NCBI GenBank assembly: GCA_047973165.1 | Contig: JBKEBM010000075.1 | Span: 1 to 11,933 of the forward strand | DNA from: JBKEAD01 sp047973165 | GTDB lineage: Bacteria; Verrucomicrobiota; Verrucomicrobiia; Chthoniobacterales; JBKEAD01 | Reading direction: 5' to 3' | Length of the DNA: 11,933 bases | Shown here: in pieces, positions 6,116 to 11,933 of the stretch | Layout of the letters: each line of letters starts with the position of its first letter | How positions within the stretch are numbered: the stretch's first letter is position 1 | The notes under the pieces: generated by a model | What the model saw: only the letters and a program-made list of their open reading frames with translations | Database searches by the model: none | What the model was told of the DNA's origin: nothing | Program-made: the position numbers and the translations under genes

Positions 6116-9100
6116 ATGTATTCCAAACTCACACTCGACGAAGATTTTCAACTCAAGCAAGTCATCACCGACCGCTTCACCAGCAACGGAAATGACGACA
6201 CCTCCTCACGCTACAACTGGCGCGAAGTTCTGCCCACCGACCACCGCCAGCCCATTCCCGACATCGTCGTCCTCCGCGGCAACAAAGAATCAACCTTCTC
6301 CCTCGAAGACGTTGCCGACGCCATCGGCAATTCCCTCACCGACCTCCTCATCGCTCGCAAAGAAAAAGAAGACTCCATCTTCTCCGAAGAAAACCGCCGC
6401 TTCGTCTCCGACGTCGCCCACGCCGTCGCAGGTTCTCTCACAAAATCTCTCGACGAAGGCGGACGCCTCCGCCTCTCCCAGGCCGACCTTTATTTACTCA
6501 TCGAAAAAGCCCTCCTCGAAAACGACGCCTACGACGTAGCCAAATCGCTCGCCTTCCGCCGCTCCATGGAGCAGGGCGGCACCATCGCCAGCGGCACCCA
6601 GCCCCACGCCCTCCCCGTTCGCCTCATTCGTCGCAACGGCAACGTCGTCCCCTGGTCCGAAACAAAAATCGAAATCGCCGTCCGCAAAGCTTTCCTGACA
6701 ATCAAAGAAAACCCCGAACCCGCCACCGAAGTCGCACGCGCCGTCACCGACATCATCCGCCACGGAGACCAATCCTTCGTCCACATCGAAGACGTCCAGG
6801 ACCTCGTCCAGGAAGAACTCATGCGCCAGGGCTTTTTCAAAGCCGCCGCCCACTACATCCGCTACCGCGACGAACGCGCCCGCCTTCGTATCGAAGAAAA
6901 TGCACCCACCGAAGACATCGCGCAGGACTACTTCATCACCGTAACCACCGAAGACGGTCAATCCCACATGTGGGACGGCAGCGAACTAAAAAAACGTATC
7001 GCCTTTGCCTCCATCGGCCTCGACCTCTGCCTCTCCGAAAAAGAAATCGAACAGGAACTCCGCCGCTCCATCGGCGCAGAAATCCGCGAATCCGACCTCC
7101 GAAACACCATCATCCTCAACGCAAAATCCCTCATCGAAAAAGACGCCGGCTTTGCAAAATTTGCCGGACGCATCCTCCTCTCCTACATCTACGAAGAAGT
7201 TCTCGACTGGTCCATCCACAGCGACGGAATCGAAAAGCTCCGCACCGCCCACCAAACTGCCTTCAAAACTTATTTAAAACACGGCGTCGCCATCAAACGC
7301 CTCCACCCCGACCTCCTCGAAAAATACGACCTCGACCGCATCACCGAATCCTTCGATCCCACGGCCGACCTCGATTTCGACTACCTCGGCATCCAAACCC
7401 TCTACGACCGCTACCTCATCGTTGACAAAACCAGCACCAAAGCACGCCGCCTCGAAACCCCCCAGTTTTTCTGGATGCGCGTCGCCATGGGCCTCTTCAA
7501 AAACGAAAAAACCGACCCCGAAACCTGGGTCATCCGCCTCTACAACCTCTACAAAGGCCGCCGCTTCTGCTCCTCTACACCGACCCTATTCAATAGCGGT
7601 ACCCTCCACTCCCAGCTCTCCTCCTGCTACCTTTACAAGGTGGACGACTCCATCGAGTCCATCATGCAGCGTGGCATCTCCGAAAATGCCTACCTCTCCA
7701 AATGGGCTGGCGGCCTCGGCGGCTCCTGGACCGCCGTCCGCGGCACTGGCTCCTACATCCAGGGCACCAACGGCGAATCCCAGGGCATCATTCCGTTTTT
7801 AAAGCTCCACAACGACCAGCTCGTCGCCGTCAACCAGGGTGGTAAACGCCGGGGCTCCGGCTGCGCCTACCTCGAAACCTGGCACAACGACATCGAAGAC
7901 TTTCTCGAGCTCCGCCGCAACACCGGCGACGACCGCCGCCGCTGCCACGACATGAACACCGCCAACTGGGTCCCCGACCTCTTCATGAAACGCATGGAAA
8001 ACCGCCAGGCCTGGACCCTCTTCCGCTCCAACCAGGTTCCCGACCTCCACGACCTCTACGGCAAAGCCTTTGAAACCCGCTACGAAGAATACGAGCAAAT
8101 GGCCGCCGACGGTAAAATCTGGTCCCGCCAGCTCCCCGCTCTCGATCTCTGGAAAAGCATGCTCAAAATGCTCTTCGAGACCGGCCACCCATGGATCACC
8201 TTCAAAGACCCCTGCAACCTCCGCTCACCACAGGACCACTGCGGCGTCATCCACTCCAGCAACCTCTGCACCGAAATCACCCTCAACACCTCCGACGAAG
8301 AAACCGCCGTCTGCAACCTCGGCTCCGTCGTCCTCGACACCCACATCACCCCCGACGGCACCCTCGACCACGAGATGCTAAAAGAGACCATCACCGTCGC
8401 CATCCGTGCACTCGACAACGTCATCGACATCAACTTCTACCCAACCCAGGCCGCCAAAACCGCAAACTCCCGCCACCGCCCCATCGGCCTCGGCGTCATG
8501 GGCCTCCAAAACGCTCTCTACAAACGCGGCCTCCCCTTCGCCTCCGAAGCAGCCGTCGAATTCAACGACGAATTCATGGAAGCCATCGCCTACTACGCCT
8601 ACAGCGCAAGCAGTGATTTAGCAGCCGAACTCGGCACCTACTCCAGCTACAAAGGCTCCAAATGGGACCGCGGCCTCCTCCCGCAGGACACCCTCGACCT
8701 CCTCGAAAACGAACGCGACAAAAAAATCGATATCCCCCGCAGCGGAAAAATGGACTGGACCTTCGTCCGTGAAAAAATCGCCACACACGGCATGCGCAAC
8801 TCCAACGTCCTGGCCATCGCCCCCACCGCAACCATCTCAAACATCATGGGCACCACCCCCTGCATCGAACCCAACTACAAAAACCTCTACGTAAAAAGTA
8901 ACCTCTCCGGCGACTTCATCGTCCTCAACCGCGAACTCGTCAACGACCTCAAAAAAGAAAACCTCTGGAGCCAGGACATGCTCGACCAGCTAAAATACTT
9001 CGACGGCGAACTCGACTCCATCGACTCCATCCCCGAAGCCCTCAAAGAAAAACACAAAACCGTCTTCAGCGTAGGCTACCAATACATGATCGATGCCGCC

Positions 9101-9394
9101 GCCCGTCGTCAAAAGTGGATCGACCAGGCCCAAAGCGTCAACCTCTACCTCGCCACGCCCGACCTCAAAATCCTGAGTCACATGTATCGACGCGCCTGGG
9201 ACAAAGGTCTCAAAACCACCTATTACCTGCGCTCCCTGCAAGCCTCCAACATCGAAAAAGCCACCATCGACGTCAAAAAAGAAATAAGAGGCGGCATAGC
9301 CAACTCCGGCAAACAGGACTACACCGAAGCCGAGAAAAAAGCCTGCAGCATCCAGGCCATGCAAAACGGTGAAGAATGCGAAGCCTGTCAGTAA
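6116..9394 (+). CDS. nrdA: Class I ribonucleotide reductase large subunit, chlamydia-like with multiple ATP-cones
   Basis: The catalytic and allosteric subunit, which reduces NDPs to dNDPs with NrdB as radical source. Its 1092 residues are close to the chlamydial enzyme (~1050) and much longer than E. coli NrdA (761). The extra length is N-terminal: a divergent ATP-cone-like block (about 45-150, no recognisable nucleotide motif), a canonical cone (168-258, RLIRRNGNVVPWSETKIEIA), and a third degenerate one (272-365). The barrel follows, with FWMRVAMGL (452-460), substrate cysteines Cys504 (SSCYL) and Cys733 (AVCNLGS), radical site Asn716/Cys718/Glu720 (NLCTE), phosphate-binding APTATISNI (902-910), the radical-relay pair Tyr1036/Tyr1037 (KTTYYLRS), and C-terminal redox cysteines Cys1088/Cys1091 (CEACQ). 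All catalytic residues are present. There is no Shine-Dalgarno sequence before ATG 6116 (TTTAACCCACCC) and no promoter that I can see, so it is probably co-transcribed from the NrdR-controlled promoter before nrdB. Confidence 0.97.
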   Translation: MYSKLTLDEDFQLKQVITDRFTSNGNDDTSSRYNWREVLPTDHRQPIPDIVVLRGNKESTFSLEDVADAIGNSLTDLLIARKEKEDSIFSEENRRFVSDVAHAVAGSLTKSLDEGGRLRLSQADLYLLIEKALLENDAYDVAKSLAFRRSMEQGGTIASGTQPHALPVRLIRRNGNVVPWSETKIEIAVRKAFLTIKENPEPATEVARAVTDIIRHGDQSFVHIEDVQDLVQEELMRQGFFKAAAHYIRYRDERARLRIEENAPTEDIAQDYFITVTTEDGQSHMWDGSELKKRIAFASIGLDLCLSEKEIEQELRRSIGAEIRESDLRNTIILNAKSLIEKDAGFAKFAGRILLSYIYEEVLDWSIHSDGIEKLRTAHQTAFKTYLKHGVAIKRLHPDLLEKYDLDRITESFDPTADLDFDYLGIQTLYDRYLIVDKTSTKARRLETPQFFWMRVAMGLFKNEKTDPETWVIRLYNLYKGRRFCSSTPTLFNSGTLHSQLSSCYLYKVDDSIESIMQRGISENAYLSKWAGGLGGSWTAVRGTGSYIQGTNGESQGIIPFLKLHNDQLVAVNQGGKRRGSGCAYLETWHNDIEDFLELRRNTGDDRRRCHDMNTANWVPDLFMKRMENRQAWTLFRSNQVPDLHDLYGKAFETRYEEYEQMAADGKIWSRQLPALDLWKSMLKMLFETGHPWITFKDPCNLRSPQDHCGVIHSSNLCTEITLNTSDEETAVCNLGSVVLDTHITPDGTLDHEMLKETITVAIRALDNVIDINFYPTQAAKTANSRHRPIGLGVMGLQNALYKRGLPFASEAAVEFNDEFMEAIAYYAYSASSDLAAELGTYSSYKGSKWDRGLLPQDTLDLLENERDKKIDIPRSGKMDWTFVREKIATHGMRNSNVLAIAPTATISNIMGTTPCIEPNYKNLYVKSNLSGDFIVLNRELVNDLKKENLWSQDMLDQLKYFDGELDSIDSIPEALKEKHKTVFSVGYQYMIDAAARRQKWIDQAQSVNLYLATPDLKILSHMYRRAWDKGLKTTYYLRSLQASNIEKATIDVKKEIRGGIANSGKQDYTEAEKKACSIQAMQNGEECEACQ

Positions 9395-9466
9395 CGCACC
9401 AGCAGAAAAAAGAGATAAGCCTTGCGCATTCTGTTTCAAGGGCACACCCAAAAAACAATTCCTTGA

Positions 9467-9496
9467 TTGAATACGCCCCGATGTTTGCACTAAACT
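9467..9496 (+). promoter_or_regulatory. Candidate promoter of the SulP gene
   Basis: TTGAAT (9467-9472) and TAAACT (9491-9496) are 18 bp apart and each match 4 of 6 consensus positions. They predict a start near 9503 and a short leader before ATG 9539. The elements are modest; the 144-bp gap and lack of functional link to nrdA argue for a separate promoter here. Confidence 0.35.
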
Positions 9497-9538
9497 CGGG
9501 CAAGTGATTAAAGCCACCTCGATATTCGTTTCTCGCAG

Positions 9539-11353
9539 ATGAGCCTGCGATCTGGCAGGCCATTCACTTTTATTCACCTGGGCTGGAAAGTCCTGCTGAA
9601 TCAGATTCGCGGAGCACAGCTCAGTCCGCTCCCGATCCTCAAAGCACTTCAGGGCTACAATTCCAGTCTTTTCAAAAAAGACCTCCGGGCCGGTATCAAT
9701 GTCGCCCTTCTCGCCTTTCCGCAGGCAATCGCTTACGCCATCATCGCCGGCCTCCCTATTAAATACGGCGTTTACTGTGCAGCTGTATCGGGCATTGTCG
9801 GTTCCTTTTTTTGCAGTTCACGCCACACCGTAATGGGGCCGACAAACGCCACAGCCGTCATGCTACTCAGCGTTTTTCAAAATTTTCCGCCAGGAGTTGA
9901 TCGTCTTCAGGCAGTTTCCCTGGTTGTCATCCTGGTTGGTATTTTTTTGTTAATTGCCTCCATTTTCCAGTTTTCAGCGATGCTCAAATTCATCTCACGA
10001 AGTGTCATTATCGGATACATCAGCGGCGCCGCTCTGCTCATTATATCCAATCAGCTTCATCAACTCCTGGGCTTTCAGATCAAAACCTCCTCCACCATGC
10101 TGGAAGTTCTTTGGCACACGCTCCGGGCACTCAACCAAACTCACTTCAGCACCCTCGCTCTCGGTGTGGCAACCTTCCTAAGCATCTGGGGAATCAAAAA
10201 ACTTTTACCACGACTGCCGGATGTTGCCATGGGCCTGATACTGGCCAGCTTTGCAGGCGTCGGTCTTGTTTATCTCGGCTTTGAAATACCCACAGCAACG
10301 GCGATGCCATCCGGATTTTGGTCGATGACCATCCCACCCGCCAACTACAAACTTTTTTACACCATGGTTGCTCCGGCCCTGGCCATCGCCTTTCTCGCCT
10401 CGATGGAAACAAGCATCATGGCAAAAACCATTAGCAGCCGCTCCGGACAAATCGTAAATACAAACCAGGAATTTTTTGGACTCGGTTTTGCAAATATCGC
10501 CTCGGGGTTTTTCTCCGGAATGCCTGCATCCGCCTCCCCCACCCGCACAGCACTCAACTATCAAAGCGGTGCCGTTTCCCCTGTATCTGCCCTTGTCTGC
10601 GGAAGCGTTTGCCTGCTGGGAGCACTTTTCATCGGTCCTCTCACACATTATATCCCCAAAGCTGCCCTCGCCGCTGTCGTTATCTACGTAGCCATTTCAC
10701 TCCTGGACTGGAAGCGAATACGTATCGCCTTTCGATCGACAAAATCTGATGCTGCTGTGCTGATCACCACATTCATTGCTTCGATCATTCTGCCACTCGA
10801 CATCGCTATTTTTCTTGGAGTCACAACCTCCATTGCCCTCTTTTTAAGAAAAGCCAGCAGCCCCAAACTGATCGAATACTCCTTCAACGACGAAGGAAAC
10901 CTTGCCGAAGTCAATACCCCCGAAAAAGATCATCCCCATATCTCAATCATCCATGTCGAAGGAGAACTCTTCTTTGGAGCTGCCGACCTCTTCCGCGACG
11001 AGATACGCCAGGTCTGTCGCGACTCCAACCTGCGGGCCGTCATCCTCCGCATGAGAAATGCACGAAACCTCGATGCCACCAGCATCATGGCGCTCGAAGA
11101 ACTCATCCTGTATCTCCGCAGCACAGGCCGGCACCTTCTCCTCAGCGGAGCCACCAAAGACGTTTATCGCATCATGCGCGACACCGGAGTCCTCAAAATT
11201 CTGGGCCGTGAAAACTTCTTTCTCGGCTCAATAAAAAACCCAAACCTTGCTACGCGCAATGCTCTCAAGCGTGCACAAGTCCTCCTCGGCAACGAAAAAG
11301 CCGACGTCAAAATTTTCTTCGACCCGGCCCACGCAGCGAAGAAAAAAGCCTGA
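9539..11353 (+). CDS. SulP/SLC26-family anion transporter with C-terminal STAS domain
   Basis: A 604-residue inner-membrane transporter of the SulP family, whose members move sulfate, bicarbonate or other small anions by proton or sodium symport or by exchange. Residues about 45-435 form the multi-helix core. It opens with the family hallmark DLRAGINVALLAFPQAIAYA (48-67), followed by GVYCAAVSGIVGSFFCSS, GPTNATAVMLL (100-110), SMETSIMAKTI with Glu290, and SASPTRTALNYQSGA (331-345), close to the substrate-site sequence SRTA.N. The cytoplasmic STAS domain is at about 467-560 (ISIIHVEGELFFGAADLF; LDATSIMALEEL), followed by an unusual ~45-residue basic tail ending AAKKKA. Which anion it carries cannot be read from the sequence; no sulfur-assimilation or carboxysome genes are near. 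The ATG at 9539 leaves a 45-residue N-terminal extension, normal for the family. No Shine-Dalgarno sequence precedes it. Confidence 0.92.
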   Translation: MSLRSGRPFTFIHLGWKVLLNQIRGAQLSPLPILKALQGYNSSLFKKDLRAGINVALLAFPQAIAYAIIAGLPIKYGVYCAAVSGIVGSFFCSSRHTVMGPTNATAVMLLSVFQNFPPGVDRLQAVSLVVILVGIFLLIASIFQFSAMLKFISRSVIIGYISGAALLIISNQLHQLLGFQIKTSSTMLEVLWHTLRALNQTHFSTLALGVATFLSIWGIKKLLPRLPDVAMGLILASFAGVGLVYLGFEIPTATAMPSGFWSMTIPPANYKLFYTMVAPALAIAFLASMETSIMAKTISSRSGQIVNTNQEFFGLGFANIASGFFSGMPASASPTRTALNYQSGAVSPVSALVCGSVCLLGALFIGPLTHYIPKAALAAVVIYVAISLLDWKRIRIAFRSTKSDAAVLITTFIASIILPLDIAIFLGVTTSIALFLRKASSPKLIEYSFNDEGNLAEVNTPEKDHPHISIIHVEGELFFGAADLFRDEIRQVCRDSNLRAVILRMRNARNLDATSIMALEELILYLRSTGRHLLLSGATKDVYRIMRDTGVLKILGRENFFLGSIKNPNLATRNALKRAQVLLGNEKADVKIFFDPAHAAKKKA

Positions 11354-11474
11354 TAACTTTCTTCAATCACTACCATATCTCCGGAAATTGATTCCCAACA
11401 GGTTGGTCCCGCAGACACAAATCAATCAACTTCCAAGTGCCACCAGCAGAGCAGCCGAAGGTTCCGACACAACA

Positions 11475-11696
11475 TCAAATTCCATCATACAAACTCTGCC
11501 TGCTCGAAACCGTTGAGGCCTCCAAACGATTCTTCAGCCAGAAATAAATGCAGCCACCGATCGCGGCGCCGCCCGCTTCGTTGGGATACACCGCATTGCC
11601 GCTGGGATCATCCGGCGGAATTTTAAAACAATCATTTATTCCGAGAAAAAAAGTCACGAAATCCAGACGTTGTCCCTTCAGCAGGATCTTCTCTGT
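11475..11696 (-). pseudogene. Remnant of an SGNH/GDSL-type hydrolase
   Basis: On the minus strand a 73-codon frame, bounded upstream by a TAA (11697-11699), reads LLKGQRLDFVTFFLGINDCF and then KIPPDDP. This is the typical block III (GxND, oxyanion-hole Asn) of SGNH/GDSL esterases. It continues directly into GNAVYPNEAGGAAIGGCIYF and WLKNRLEAS, which matches block V (normally D..HPN..G...IG..IY.WL). The 80-100 residues usually between these blocks are missing, the N-terminal GDS block with the catalytic serine is absent, and the catalytic His is Tyr (YPN). The object is therefore a deleted, inactive remnant. A GTG at 11657 could start it, but no ribosome binding site or promoter is seen. The assignment rests on two motifs; no alignment was done. 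Confidence 0.6.
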
Positions 11697-11909
11697 TTAG
11701 GGTAACAACGGAATCGGGGGCAATCACTCATCCACCCGGCAGGCCTATATTATCGCTGTCTTCTTCGAAATCGGGATTCAGGAGTTGTTTGCGTAAATGT
11801 GTGTCTGAGCCAGACGACTCCCCCTCCGTCGGCTGCAATATCTCACTTGTTCTTGATAAACTCGGGCTGCCAAACTCCCTCCGCTGCTGGCGAATGAAAG
11901 GGAACACCT
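11697..11909. other. Unassigned stretch at the right end
   Basis: About 210 bp with only short open frames in several phases on both strands. One minus-strand frame runs off the window edge, contains FHSPAAEGVWQPEF and stops after 29 codons; another reads LLNPDFEEDSDNIGLPGG and then a stop. A 5-bp hairpin GTCTG-AGC-CAGAC lies at 11803-11815. I recognise nothing here. Several broken but protein-like frames suggest eroded coding DNA or a dispersed repeat. Confidence 0.35.
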
Positions 11910-11933
11910 ATGAAAAATTTCGTATCGCCGAAA
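11910..11933 (+). CDS. Possible start of a gene cut by the window edge
   Basis: ATG at 11910 begins MKNFVSPK and runs off the end after eight codons. AAAGGG (11897-11902) lies 7 bases upstream at good Shine-Dalgarno spacing. A second in-frame-open ATG at 11894, in another phase, has no such signal. Nothing can be said of the product, and it may be a chance ATG. Confidence 0.25.

Noticed and set aside
9395..9460. Intrinsic terminator after nrdA (CCTTG ... CAAGG)
   Set aside because: The stem is only 5 bp with a loop of about 12 bases and no T-run follows.
1..11933. CRISPR array, integrase, transposase, toxin-antitoxin or diversity-generating element
   Set aside because: I found no regularly spaced repeats, no reverse transcriptase or recombinase motifs, and no paired small genes. 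The IVP remnant resembles the Avd fold family but lacks any DGR partner.

Overview
The window looks like part of a chromosome from a Verrucomicrobiota-type (PVC superphylum) bacterium, perhaps an Opitutia-like lineage. The evidence is indirect. The ribonucleotide reductase pair is strikingly chlamydia-like (three N-terminal ATP-cone-type blocks in NrdA, a C-terminus ending CEACQ, and a radical-tyrosine-less NrdB). The CdsA variant ends in PGIGGTLDLID rather than the usual HGG..DR.D. The core genes are GC-rich with C-ending codons and start without Shine-Dalgarno sequences. No rRNA or other phylogenetic marker is present, so the taxonomy is inference.

Layout. (1) 1-1639: the end of cdsA (phospholipid precursor synthesis) and a complete dxr (isoprenoid precursor synthesis), 11 bp apart on the + strand, part of a classic envelope/isoprenoid cluster. 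(2) 1640-4384: a visibly AT-richer segment with about 500 bp of gene-free, debris-like DNA, an orphan DNA methyltransferase (+), and a small membrane-anchored FixH/YtkA-like protein (-). Both genes have Shine-Dalgarno sequences. (3) 4385-9394: a ribonucleotide reductase locus. Two NrdR-type boxes overlap a promoter and are followed by nrdB, a decayed four-helix-bundle (IVP/S23-type) gene flanked by inverted repeats, and nrdA. (4) 9467-11353: a SulP anion transporter with a STAS domain behind its own candidate promoter. (5) 11354-11933: decayed DNA with the remnant of an SGNH/GDSL hydrolase on the - strand and, at the very edge, a possible start of another + strand gene.

How the parts work together: NrdB and NrdA form one class I reductase making dNTPs. 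NrdB has all the metal ligands, but leucine sits where the tyrosyl radical is in E. coli, and the first ligand is glutamate, as in chlamydial class Ic (Mn/Fe) enzymes. The NrdR box pair 31 bp apart predicts repression of this locus when dATP/ATP signals sufficiency. The IVP pseudogene with its flanking repeats looks like an old insertion between nrdB and nrdA. I see no multi-gene novel system; the most informative items are the radical-less NrdB with its NrdR control region and the decayed IVP unit.
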